A stretch of DNA of 64,000 bases from Clostridiales bacterium 1_7_47FAA (GTDB lineage Bacteria > Bacillota > Clostridia > Lachnospirales > Lachnospiraceae): the NCBI GenBank assembly GCA_000155435.1, contig DS990260.1, positions 2,708,984-2,772,983 of the forward strand, given 5' to 3'. Shown here piece by piece: positions 26,988 to 35,529 of this stretch. How positions within the stretch are numbered: position 1 is the stretch's first letter; every line of letters starts with the position of its first letter. The notes below the pieces were generated by a model. The model made no database searches. It saw nothing but the letters and a program-made list of their open reading frames with translations, and was not told the origin of the DNA. Both the position numbers and the translations under genes were made by a program.

Positions 26988-27566
26988 ATGACAAAAAGTG
27001 TATTACTGGTCGGCGTGGGAGGCCAGGGAACAATTACTGCGGCTAAGCTTCTTACCACAGGGCTTCTGGAAGCTGGATGTGATGTGAAAATGAGCGAGAT
27101 ACACGGCATGAGCCAGCGCGGAGGAACGGTTTCCTCCCATGTGCGCTATAACGCCGACGGCCAGGTATGTTCCCCTGTCATCGGGGAAAAGGATGCGGAT
27201 ATCCTGGTATCCTTTGAGCAGATGGAAGCCCTGCGCTGGATTGATTATGTAAAACCCGACGGCGCAATCGTGACCAGCACCGAGAAAATCGACTGCCAGT
27301 CCGTACTGACCGGACGGAGCGCCTATCCCGGGAATATAATTGAGGAACTGAAAAAGGTGGGCGGCCAGGTATTCGTGATCAACGCATCGGAAGAAGCGGC
27401 AAAGCTTGGCAGCAGCAAGGTTGCCAACGTCATCCTGTTAGGGATGATTGTGAAGTATATGGGACTTGAACACATCGACTGGGAAAAAATCATCCGGGAG
27501 AATGTAAAAAAGAACTTCATCGAGATGAACCTGAAGGCCCTGGAGTTAGGAAAGTCCCTGATTTAG
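26988..27566 (+). CDS. iorB: Indolepyruvate:ferredoxin oxidoreductase, beta subunit
   Basis: A 192-residue gamma-type subunit of the 2-oxoacid:ferredoxin oxidoreductase family and the partner of IorA. GVGGQGTITAAKLLTTGL, EIHGMSQRGGTVSSHVR and SFEQMEALRW are family-specific. It lies 16 bp after iorA with a good ribosome site, so the two are co-expressed. Confidence 0.93.
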   Translation: MTKSVLLVGVGGQGTITAAKLLTTGLLEAGCDVKMSEIHGMSQRGGTVSSHVRYNADGQVCSPVIGEKDADILVSFEQMEALRWIDYVKPDGAIVTSTEKIDCQSVLTGRSAYPGNIIEELKKVGGQVFVINASEEAAKLGSSKVANVILLGMIVKYMGLEHIDWEKIIRENVKKNFIEMNLKALELGKSLI

Positions 27567-27597
27567 GCCCCAGGCCATGTAAAAGGAGGTAACAGCT

Positions 27598-28656
27598 ATG
27601 AAAACCCTTGTCATCAATCCTGGTTCCACTTCCACAAAGGCCGCTGTGTTTGAGGACGATAAGGAACTGGCCCGGGAAAACCTGGCCCATTCAAAGGACG
27701 ACCTTTCAGGCTTCAAGGTATGGACAGAGCAGCTGGACTACCGGTATGGGCTGGTGATGCAGTTCCTGAAACGCGCGGGATACAGACCCCAGGACCTGTC
27801 CTGTGTCATGTCCCGCGGCGGTTCCCCGCCCGGAATCCATGCAGGCGCAACCGCTGTGGACGAACGTCTTGTGGACGCGCTGCTAAACCGTCCCCTGGAA
27901 CCCCATCCCGCCAGCCTTGGACCTGTGATAGCCGCAAAAATCGCAAAAGAGGCAGGAATCCCCGCCTTTGTATACGATCCCATCACTTCGGATGAACTGA
28001 ATCCCCTTGCAAAGGTCTATGGGGTAAAGGGAATCCAGCACAATAGCATGTGCCATTTCCTGAACACACACGCCATGGGAATCCGGCTTGCCAAAAACCT
28101 GGGCAGGGATTTTCATGACATGAACATCCTGGTGGCCCATATCGGCGGCGGCAACAGCATATGCCTCTGGAAGAAGGGGCATCCGGTGGATGTGGTCCCC
28201 GGGGATGCCTGTGCATTTTCTGCGGAACGGGCAGGCTTCATGCGCTCAGAGCGGATGGTTCAGCTGGTGCAGGAATACGGGGCCACAAACTGCATCGGAT
28301 GGCTCCATGGAAAAGGCGGATTTGTCTCATTACTTGGGACAAATGACCTGCGCGAAGTGGAGCAGATGATAAAAGAGGGGAACGGGGACGCGCTCCTGTG
28401 CCAGAAGGCAATGGCATACCAGCTCAGCAAATGCATCTGTTCCCTGCTTCCCGCCGCTGACGGCAGGCTGGACGCCGTCATCATCACAGGCGGAGGCGCC
28501 TACTGGGAACGCCTTACCGATGATATCAGGGACAGGATCGGTTTCCTGGATGCGCCTGTATATATCATGCCCGGTGAAAATGAAATGCAGGCCCTGGCCG
28601 AAGGCGCGCTGCGCGTCATGAACGGCGAGGAAAAGGTCCAGCAATACAATGGCTGA
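27598..28656 (+). CDS. buk: Butyrate kinase (acyl-phosphate:ADP phosphotransferase)
   Basis: A 352-residue ASKHA kinase that makes ATP and a free acid from an acyl phosphate. The phosphate-1 loop is NPGSTSTKAAVF, then SRGGSPPGIHAGA, AHIGGGNSICLW, and ITGGGAYW as the adenosine loop. No butyryl-CoA synthesis genes (crt, hbd, bcd) are nearby, and iorAB precede it directly. The natural substrate may therefore be another short or aryl acyl phosphate made from the IorAB product. Confidence 0.9.
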   Translation: MKTLVINPGSTSTKAAVFEDDKELARENLAHSKDDLSGFKVWTEQLDYRYGLVMQFLKRAGYRPQDLSCVMSRGGSPPGIHAGATAVDERLVDALLNRPLEPHPASLGPVIAAKIAKEAGIPAFVYDPITSDELNPLAKVYGVKGIQHNSMCHFLNTHAMGIRLAKNLGRDFHDMNILVAHIGGGNSICLWKKGHPVDVVPGDACAFSAERAGFMRSERMVQLVQEYGATNCIGWLHGKGGFVSLLGTNDLREVEQMIKEGNGDALLCQKAMAYQLSKCICSLLPAADGRLDAVIITGGGAYWERLTDDIRDRIGFLDAPVYIMPGENEMQALAEGALRVMNGEEKVQQYNG

Positions 28657-28686
28657 GACGGATGAACCAAACCAAAGGAGGATCAG

Positions 28687-29604
28687 ATGGAACTTCATAA
28701 TTTTAGTGAAATGATGGCGATGAATTCATCGCTGGGAAAAAAATGCACCATGGCAGTGGCCGGCGCAGGGATTCCCTCCGCCATTGACGCTGTGCTGGAC
28801 GCCTATGATAACCAGGTGGCGGACGCAATCCTGGTGGGTGAACCGGAGGTCATCCGCTCCCTGCTCAGGGAGCGCGGGCGCAATGTTTCCAGCTTCAATA
28901 TCGTAAAGACGGCTGCCGGACAGACCCCGGCGGACACTGCCGTGGAAATCATCAAACAGGGGGATGCCGATTTCCTACTCAAAGGCATGGTGGAAACCTC
29001 AGACCTGTTCCGTCCCGTGGTCAAAAAGGAAAACGGACTGAGGACAGGGCGCACCATCTCCCACGTGGCGTTTTACCAGCTTCCCTTTTACCATAAGCTT
29101 CTGATTACAACGGACGGAGGGGTATGCGCCTATCCTGACCTGAATAAGAAGAAGGACATTCTCGTCAACGCGGTGAACACCCTGCACTGTCTGGGTTATG
29201 AAAACCCAAAGGCCGCCGTCCTGTGCTGCAAGGAACACGCGGATGAACATATGCCTGAGACAATGGACGCCGCCGCCCTTAAGGAGATGTGCGCCAGCGG
29301 CGGACTTGCCAGCTGCATCGTGGAAGGCCCCATTTCTTATGACCTGGCAATGAGCCCGGAACGGGCCGCCATCAAGAAGTATGACTGCCCGTACTGCGGT
29401 GATTTTGACATTCTCGTATCCCCCAATGTACACGCGGGCAACATCCTGGGGAAATGCCTGGAGCTGCTCCCCGGAGTCACCATGGCAAGCTACGTCGCGG
29501 GAGCCAGGATTCCCATTGTCCTTACGTCACGGGCCGCCCCTGCCGAGGAACGGCTTCGCTGCATCGCGCTGGCAGGCATTGTGGCGTCCCGCCAAGAGGG
29601 ATAG
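28687..29604 (+). CDS. ptb: Phosphate butyryltransferase (acyl-CoA:phosphate acyltransferase)
   Basis: A 305-residue phosphotransacylase family protein that converts acyl-CoA and phosphate to acyl phosphate for the kinase before it. Family motifs include DADFLLKGMVETSDLFRPV, GRTISHVAFYQ, TDGGVCAYPDL, VEGPISYDLAMSPERAA and SPNVHAGNILGKCLE. The order buk-ptb is reversed compared with Clostridium acetobutylicum ptb-buk. Co-transcription with iorAB links a 2-oxoacid oxidation to substrate-level ATP synthesis. Confidence 0.9.
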   Translation: MELHNFSEMMAMNSSLGKKCTMAVAGAGIPSAIDAVLDAYDNQVADAILVGEPEVIRSLLRERGRNVSSFNIVKTAAGQTPADTAVEIIKQGDADFLLKGMVETSDLFRPVVKKENGLRTGRTISHVAFYQLPFYHKLLITTDGGVCAYPDLNKKKDILVNAVNTLHCLGYENPKAAVLCCKEHADEHMPETMDAAALKEMCASGGLASCIVEGPISYDLAMSPERAAIKKYDCPYCGDFDILVSPNVHAGNILGKCLELLPGVTMASYVAGARIPIVLTSRAAPAEERLRCIALAGIVASRQEG

Positions 29605-29607
29605 GCC

Positions 29608-30810
29608 ATGGGGACAAAAATAAACCGATGGCTGATCCTGGCCCTTGGCACCGCTGCCATGTTTTTTTCCGGCATCATTTATGCGTGGTCTATCTTAAAG
29701 GCACCGCTGCAGGATGAATTTTCCTGGTCGGCATCCCAGCTGGCCATGAACTTTACCCTGACCATGTGCATGTTCTGTATCGGCGGCATCATCTCCGGCA
29801 TACTTCTCTCAAAAATCAGTTTAAGACTGCTTCTCGGGGCGGCCGGGTTCCTCTCCTTCGCAGGCTTCATCCTTGCGTCCGGTATCGGGGCTGGCGGGCT
29901 TGGCAGGCTGTATCTGTCCTACGGAATCCTTTCCGGCCTGGGCATCGGCATCGGATATAACGCCGTCATCTCTGTCATAAACGAGTGGTTCCCGGATAAA
30001 AAGGGAACCAGCTCCGGGGTCCTGATGATGAGCTTTGGGGCCAGTGCCCTGATTCTTGGGAATATTGCGGACTCCATGATAGCATCCTCCATGGGCTGGC
30101 GGGCCACCTACCGGATACTCGGCTTCTTCACTGGCCTTACCCTGCTTCTGGCGGCCGTATTCATGAGGCATCCGGCCAGGGAAGATCATGTGCCCGGCAG
30201 CCCGGGGACAGCTCACGGCAAGGGACCGCAGAAAAATTACACACCAGGGGAAATGGTCAGAAGGCCTGCCTTCATACGCTTTTTCCTCTTCCTGATACTG
30301 GCCTGCGCCGTGGGCAACAGCACCATCAGCATGGCCCGGGACGTGGCGCTGTCCGTGGGCGCCAGGGCAGGGCTTGCGGCCCTGCTGGCAGGCGTGCTTT
30401 CACTGTGCAACGGATGCGGCAGGCTGCTGGCAGGAATGCTTTTTGACCGTTACGGACAGAGGATGACCATGACCATTGACGGCATCATCACCATGGCGGC
30501 TCCCGCTGTCATGCTGCTGGCAATCAGCAGCCATTCCGTTGTCATCTGCGCAATCGGGCTTTGTGTCACCGGGCTGTCCTACTCCTTCCAGCCGCCCGTC
30601 ACATCCTCGGTTGTATCCTCCTTTTACGGCACGGAGCATTTCTCCCTTAATTACAGCATTGCCAACCTGATGATGATTCCCGCTTCCTTCACGGCAACAA
30701 TCGGCGGCGCGCTCCTTACTTTTACGGGTTCATATTTTGCGCCGTTCCTGCTGCTGCTGGTATTTTCCGTGATATCCTTTGGACTGAACCTGAGCATACG
30801 CCATGGGTGA
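29608..30810 (+). CDS. Major facilitator superfamily transporter (OFA-like)
   Basis: A 400-residue protein with about twelve membrane segments, resembling oxalate/formate-antiporter-type MFS carriers (FFSGIIYAWSILKAPLQDEF, GLGIGIGYNAVISVINEWFPDKKG, FDRYGQRMTM). It begins 3 bp after ptb, so it belongs to the operon. It may export the acid product or exchange it for substrate. Direction and ligand are inference. Confidence 0.85.
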   Translation: MGTKINRWLILALGTAAMFFSGIIYAWSILKAPLQDEFSWSASQLAMNFTLTMCMFCIGGIISGILLSKISLRLLLGAAGFLSFAGFILASGIGAGGLGRLYLSYGILSGLGIGIGYNAVISVINEWFPDKKGTSSGVLMMSFGASALILGNIADSMIASSMGWRATYRILGFFTGLTLLLAAVFMRHPAREDHVPGSPGTAHGKGPQKNYTPGEMVRRPAFIRFFLFLILACAVGNSTISMARDVALSVGARAGLAALLAGVLSLCNGCGRLLAGMLFDRYGQRMTMTIDGIITMAAPAVMLLAISSHSVVICAIGLCVTGLSYSFQPPVTSSVVSSFYGTEHFSLNYSIANLMMIPASFTATIGGALLTFTGSYFAPFLLLLVFSVISFGLNLSIRHG

Positions 30811-30825
30811 ATATGAGGTTGAGAT

Positions 30826-32196
30826 ATGAAACAGCAAACGGCTTCCCAATATGAGAAAATGATAAATACAGACGTGGCCCCGCTGATTGCCCGGCTCTGC
30901 GTCCCGTCAATCCTGACCATGCTGGTCACGAACATCTATAATCTGGCCGACACCGCCTTTGTGGGCCGGCTGGGCACAAGCGCAAGCGGGGCAGTGGGCG
31001 TGGTGTTTGGCTTCATGACCATGATCCAGGCCATCGGCTTCGTGTTCGGCCAGGGCGCGGGCAGCATCATTGCCCGCCTGCTGGGGCAGCAGGAAAATGA
31101 AAAGGCCACCGTAACCGCTTCCACAGGATTTTTCTTTTCCTTTGGATTCGGTGTCCTGCTCTCCATTGTATCCTGGCTGCTGTTAGATCCCCTGGTCATG
31201 CTTTTGGGCAGCACGCCTACCATTGCCTCCTATGCCAAGATCTACATTTCCTATATCCTGGCGGCTACTCCGTTCATGTCAGCCAGCTTTACCATGAATC
31301 AGATCCTGAGGTATGAGGGAAAGGCCGCATTGGGCATGATTGGCATGATGACCGGGGGTATCCTCAATATAATCGGGGACCCCATCCTGATGTTCGTCTT
31401 TAAAATGGGCATTGCCGGGGCCGGATTATCAACGGCCCTCAGCCAGATGGCCGGATTTTGTATTCTTCTGGGTATTTATATACGTGGGAAATCCGTGTGC
31501 CGGATTACCTGGAGGAAAGTCTCATTTGACAGAAAACAGATTTTAGATATCCTGGCAACAGGACTTCCAAGCCTGCTGCGCCAGGGGCTGAACAGCGTGA
31601 CTACCATGGTGTTAAACGGGCAGGCCGCTGTCTACGGTGACGCCGCCATCGCGGCAATGAGCATTGTGAACCGCATCATCCATTTCATATTTTCCATTGC
31701 CCTTGGCATCGGGCACGGCTTCCAGCCGGTCAGCGGTTTCAACTACGGCGCAGGCAGGTACAGCCGCGTGCGTAAGGCATTCCGTGTGACCGTCATCATG
31801 GCGGAAACATTCGTCAGTGTCTCAGTGGTGTTTCTGATCATCTGGTCCGGCAGCCTGATTGGGCTGTTCAGGGACGACCCGGACGTGATTGCCATCGGCA
31901 CACGGGCGCTCAGGGTCCAGGGCCTTTCCCTTCTTCTCCTCCCCATGTCCATGGCAACGGAGATGTTATACCAAAGCACCGGACAGAAGCTGGGCGCCTC
32001 CGTGCTTTCCCTGCTGCGGGGAGGACTGATCTTCATTCCTTCAATCCTGATACTGGCAAGACTGAGGGGACTTCATGGGATAGAGGAGGCCCAGGCCGTT
32101 GCATTTGCAGGGGCATTCCTGCCGTCCTTCCTGTTCATGTGGCGCTTATTCCGGAAGATGCCTGAAAAGGATACTGCCGCGGATCCGCCTAACTAG
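30826..32196 (+). CDS. MATE family efflux transporter
   Basis: A 456-residue protein with about twelve membrane segments. MATE signatures include ARLCVPSILTMLVTNIYNLADTAFVGRLG, GAGSIIARLLGQ and GFQPVSGFNYGAGR. It follows the MFS gene by 15 bp on the same strand and may be co-transcribed. MATE pumps usually expel cationic drugs or metabolites using Na+ or H+, and nothing here fixes its substrate. It ends just before the 163-bp palindromic element. Confidence 0.88.
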   Translation: MKQQTASQYEKMINTDVAPLIARLCVPSILTMLVTNIYNLADTAFVGRLGTSASGAVGVVFGFMTMIQAIGFVFGQGAGSIIARLLGQQENEKATVTASTGFFFSFGFGVLLSIVSWLLLDPLVMLLGSTPTIASYAKIYISYILAATPFMSASFTMNQILRYEGKAALGMIGMMTGGILNIIGDPILMFVFKMGIAGAGLSTALSQMAGFCILLGIYIRGKSVCRITWRKVSFDRKQILDILATGLPSLLRQGLNSVTTMVLNGQAAVYGDAAIAAMSIVNRIIHFIFSIALGIGHGFQPVSGFNYGAGRYSRVRKAFRVTVIMAETFVSVSVVFLIIWSGSLIGLFRDDPDVIAIGTRALRVQGLSLLLLPMSMATEMLYQSTGQKLGASVLSLLRGGLIFIPSILILARLRGLHGIEEAQAVAFAGAFLPSFLFMWRLFRKMPEKDTAADPPN

Positions 32197-32228
32197 ATAT
32201 CATCCTGTAGGACCGCTCCGCCAGCACC

Positions 32229-32391
32229 AGTGCTGCCTTGCGTAATTAACAGCGGATAGAGTGCCTGATATCTGCGTCAGGTGTGCGTCTGCAAAGCGAC
32301 GGCGTAGTGGGCGCTACGACTAGCTTTGCAGGCGTGCTCCTGGCGTAGATAGCGGGTGCTCTATTCGCTGTTAATTGCGTAAGGCAGCACT
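32229..32391. repeat. 163-bp palindromic element, copy A
   Basis: Ends AGTGCTGCCTTGCG / CGTAAGGCAGCACT form terminal inverted repeats of roughly 50 bp. The centre has nested dyads (CTGCAAAGC / GCTTTGCAG and CGTAG / CTACG). The same 163-bp unit occurs inverted at 62913-63075 with about 85-90% identity by eye, the middle being almost identical. No transposase is present, so it is MITE-like or a structured non-coding repeat. It lies between two converging genes and overlaps the 3' end of the HAD gene. Confidence 0.92.
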
Positions 32392-33212
32392 AAATTTTCA
32401 ATGGCGTATGCCACCCCGTCCTGGCTGTTGGGGCGCGTCTGGCATTTGGCGGTCTTTTTAATGCGTTCCACGGCATTCCCCATGGCCACCGTGTACTTAA
32501 GGTTCATGGACAGCATGGAATAGTCGTTCTCGCTGTCCCCCACCGCCATGATCTCGTCCCGCCGTATATTCCTCATTGCGGCGTATTCCGCCAGGGCCTT
32601 GCCCTTCTGGGCCTCCTGGTGGGTCAGTTCCAGATTGGTCGCGGCCGAGGACGCAATGGCCAGGCCGGGAACCGCCCGAAGCCGTTCCCTGAGTCCATCC
32701 AGCACAAGGGGGGATTCATGGATGACGGAAATCTTATAGAACTCCAGCCCCCGTTCAAACAGCTCCCCGGGAGGCAGGAAGGTAAAACGCCGGCGCACGC
32801 CTTCATAGGAAAATTCAGCCATTGGCAGCAATACATTGCGGTAAAAATAATCCTTAAAGGCTTCCTCTTCTGCAATGGTACAGCTTCCCTTATCCGTCAT
32901 GAAGTCAAAGATGACGTCCGCATCCTTACAGCATTCCACAATCCGTTCCACCTGTGTCCCGGCAAGCTCCACCTTGCCGATCCGCCTGCCCCGGACGTCA
33001 TAGGTGGAGGCCCCGTTCATACATACAACCGATGCCTTAAGCCCTGCCTCTTCAAGTGGAAGCAGGGCGTCTTCATAGCTTCTTCCCGTACATATGAGAA
33101 GTTCCACCCCCATGTTCTGCATACACCGTATCACATGGGCATTCCGGTCCGACACACGCCCGTCAGGTCCCAGCAGTGTGCCGTCCATGTCAACCGCTAC
33201 AAGTCTTATCAT
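32361..33212 (-). CDS. Cof-type HAD phosphatase
   Basis: A 283-residue HAD-IIB hydrolase. The nucleophile motif is VAVDMDGTLLGPDG, motif II is ICTGRSY, and the distal motif is EIMAVGDSENDYSML. Such enzymes dephosphorylate sugar phosphates or flavin-type cofactors. It follows the GDPD gene by 27 bp as the last gene of the Ugp-like operon, so sugar or glycerol phosphates are plausible substrates. The family's normal C-terminus ends near GVAYAIENL. The final nine residues and stop are encoded inside the palindromic element at 32361-32391. Confidence 0.88.
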   Translation of the reverse strand: MIRLVAVDMDGTLLGPDGRVSDRNAHVIRCMQNMGVELLICTGRSYEDALLPLEEAGLKASVVCMNGASTYDVRGRRIGKVELAGTQVERIVECCKDADVIFDFMTDKGSCTIAEEEAFKDYFYRNVLLPMAEFSYEGVRRRFTFLPPGELFERGLEFYKISVIHESPLVLDGLRERLRAVPGLAIASSAATNLELTHQEAQKGKALAEYAAMRNIRRDEIMAVGDSENDYSMLSMNLKYTVAMGNAVERIKKTAKCQTRPNSQDGVAYAIENLVLPYAINSE

Positions 33213-33239
33213 TCCATCAATCCTTTCCTAAATCCGGCA

Positions 33240-33983
33240 TCAGCCAAAGGGATCCACCCGGTCGGCCACGCTTCTGCACAGATCCGGTTTATTGGTGATG
33301 ATGGCCTCCACTCCCTGCCTTACCAGCATTTCCATATACTCCTCATCGTTGACCGTCCACACGTGCAGGGCCAGCCCAAGGGACCTGGCCGATGGGATCA
33401 GTTCCGGATCCTGCATGTGGTACAGCGCGGGATGGAGCGCATCCACCCGGGCCGTATACCGCCCATAGGAAGCCACGTCAATCCACCCGTCAGAATAGAG
33501 CAGCCCGGTTTTCACCGAGGGGTCCAGCATTTTCAGCTTCACAAGGCTTGGGTGATGGAAGGAGGAGTAGATGACCCGGTCACCCATCCCCATTTCAGAT
33601 GCCAGGTCAAGCACCCTTTCCTCAATTCCCTCATAGGGCACGATTCCTGTCTTCAGTTCAACGTTAACCACAAGCCCTGTAGGTCTTAACAGCTCATAGA
33701 CCTCTCCCAGCGTGGGGATGGACGCATCCCTGTACTCAGGGAACAGGCGGTTAAACCGCAGTTTCTTAAGCTCACTTAAGGTATGGTCCTTAATGTAGCC
33801 TGAACCGTTGCTGACCCTGTCTATGGTTTCATCATGCGCCACTACCAGTTCATTGTCCCGGCTCAGCTGTACATCCAGCTCCACGCCGTCAGCGCCCTGT
33901 CCCGCCGCCAGCTTGAATGCCTCCAGCGTATTCTCCGGCGCATAAGCGGACGCGCCTCTGTGTGCCCATACCTGTGTCTTCAT
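33240..33983 (-). CDS. Glycerophosphodiester phosphodiesterase
   Basis: A 247-residue cytoplasmic GDPD (no signal peptide) that releases glycerol-3-phosphate from deacylated phospholipids. It has the start VWAHRGASAYAPENTLEAF, metal ligands in ELDVQLSRD, VVAHDETIDR, and NVELKTGI. The ATG at 33983 follows GAGGGATGGGAC. Upstream in-frame codons overlap the solute-binding-protein stop and are unlike the family. The gene order with ugp-type transport genes matches E. coli ugpQ, so the pair probably uses imported glycerophosphodiesters. Confidence 0.92.
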   Translation of the reverse strand: MKTQVWAHRGASAYAPENTLEAFKLAAGQGADGVELDVQLSRDNELVVAHDETIDRVSNGSGYIKDHTLSELKKLRFNRLFPEYRDASIPTLGEVYELLRPTGLVVNVELKTGIVPYEGIEERVLDLASEMGMGDRVIYSSFHHPSLVKLKMLDPSVKTGLLYSDGWIDVASYGRYTARVDALHPALYHMQDPELIPSARSLGLALHVWTVNDEEYMEMLVRQGVEAIITNKPDLCRSVADRVDPFG

Positions 33984-34006
33984 GTCCCATCCCTCACTCA
34001 TCATTA

Positions 34007-35473
34007 TCACTCATTTAAAAGATTATATTCCTCAATTGCCTTATTAATCTGCTTTGCCATATTGGCATCCGTATCCTCAGGACTTATATTGTTGTTCAGC
34101 ATGTTCTCGATTTCCGTCTCCACCACCTGTCTGGCCTCAGGGAACACACTTAAAAGCGCGCCCGCGGACTCCGGAGCGGAATCATGGAGCTGGTCAATGG
34201 CTGTCCCGAACTGGGGATACTGAGCCATATTTTCCTTAAAGACCGGCTCGTCATGGGCGTCTGCCGTCACAGGGAAATATCCGGTCTGGGCATTCCAGTA
34301 TGCCTGGCTTTCAGGCGATACAAGGAATTTCACGAACTCCCATGTGGCTGCCTTTTTCGCATCATCCTCGTTATTCAATGCCCACAGTGATGCTCCGCCA
34401 ATGGAAACGCCGCCCTTATCGTCTGCATTTACCTTTGGGAAATAAGCGGTCCCCACCTCAAATTTACCGTTCACATCCCCTAATATCTGCTTCAGGGAAG
34501 CCGTGGAACCCAGGGTCATGGCAGATTTCCCGGAGCTGAAATCCGCCAGTCCGGAGTCGCCTCCCCGCCCCACGATTGGGGCATATCCCTTGTCATACAG
34601 CTCTTTCCAGGCCGTCAGCGTGCTCACGGCCGCACCGTTCCGGTCAAAATCCACAGCGGTTGCTGCCGCCTGTCTTCCATTTCCATTGTTGACATATGAA
34701 AGCCCCTGTTTACATGTGAACTGCTCGAAAAACCAGCCGTAGATGCCAAGGGAAATCGGCTCTCCGGCCCCGCCCTTGTGTACCAGGGCGTCCGCGGCAT
34801 CGGCAATCTCCATAAGGCTTTCCGGCACCTTTGTCACGCCTGCCTTGTTAAACATATCCTTGTTGTAGTAAAGGATCGGGGTGGAGGAATTAAATGGCAT
34901 GGAGTACAGCTTATCATCTACAGTATAATACGCAGCGATATTTGGTTCAATCGCTGATTTATCCCAGCCGTCCGCATCCATCAGTTCCTGCATGGGCACC
35001 ACCCAGCCGGAATCAATCATGAAACGGGTGCCGATGTCATATATCTGGACCAGGTCAGCCCCCATATTGCCGATCTGGGCGCTTTTTAACTTGTTGATTG
35101 CATCGTCATATTCCCCCTGGTACTGGGCATCCACCTTGATTCCAAGGGTATTTTCCGTATTAAAACGGTTAACCAGGTAATCCAGCGCCTCCCCGTTCAC
35201 CCCGCCCATGGAATGCCAGAAGGTGATGGCCGTACCCTCCGCCGGTATGGTCCCGGTCTGTTCCGTGCTGCCGGAAGCCTCCCCTGGCTGGCCCTGTCCT
35301 GCCGGGTCCTGCCCCGCGCCATCCTGTCCGCTGCCGCCCTGCCCGGTTCCTTCCCTGCTTCCCTGTGCAGACGTATCCGAAGATGCCGCCTTGGCCCCGC
35401 ATCCTGTCATGGAAGCGGCCAGCACTGCGGCTGCCGCGAAGGCTGTCATTGTTGTCATCCATCTTTTCTTCAT
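34007..35473 (-). CDS. ABC transporter extracellular solute-binding lipoprotein (UgpB-like)
   Basis: A 488-residue lipoprotein with signal peptide and lipobox ASMTGC, then a Gly/Gln-rich low-complexity linker (about residues 38-75) with imperfect GQDGA-type repeats. The family-1 extracellular binding domain follows, with ITFWHSMGGVNGEALDYLVNRFN and YNKDMFNKAGV. The neighbours are two permeases, an ATPase and a GDPD, so glycerol-3-phosphate or a glycerophosphodiester is the likely ligand. A maltooligosaccharide-like sugar is the alternative. CGGAGGAATG precedes the ATG. Confidence 0.85.
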   Translation of the reverse strand: MKKRWMTTMTAFAAAAVLAASMTGCGAKAASSDTSAQGSREGTGQGGSGQDGAGQDPAGQGQPGEASGSTEQTGTIPAEGTAITFWHSMGGVNGEALDYLVNRFNTENTLGIKVDAQYQGEYDDAINKLKSAQIGNMGADLVQIYDIGTRFMIDSGWVVPMQELMDADGWDKSAIEPNIAAYYTVDDKLYSMPFNSSTPILYYNKDMFNKAGVTKVPESLMEIADAADALVHKGGAGEPISLGIYGWFFEQFTCKQGLSYVNNGNGRQAAATAVDFDRNGAAVSTLTAWKELYDKGYAPIVGRGGDSGLADFSSGKSAMTLGSTASLKQILGDVNGKFEVGTAYFPKVNADDKGGVSIGGASLWALNNEDDAKKAATWEFVKFLVSPESQAYWNAQTGYFPVTADAHDEPVFKENMAQYPQFGTAIDQLHDSAPESAGALLSVFPEARQVVETEIENMLNNNISPEDTDANMAKQINKAIEEYNLLNE

Positions 35474-35529
35474 AACCGTTCATTCCTCCGAAATCTTATT
35501 TATGATTTATTTTATATGTAAAGGGCTGG

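Noticed and set aside
32619-33689. Plus-strand ORF of 356 residues
   Set aside because: A shadow of the HAD and GDPD genes on the opposite strand. The protein is low-complexity and unlike any family.
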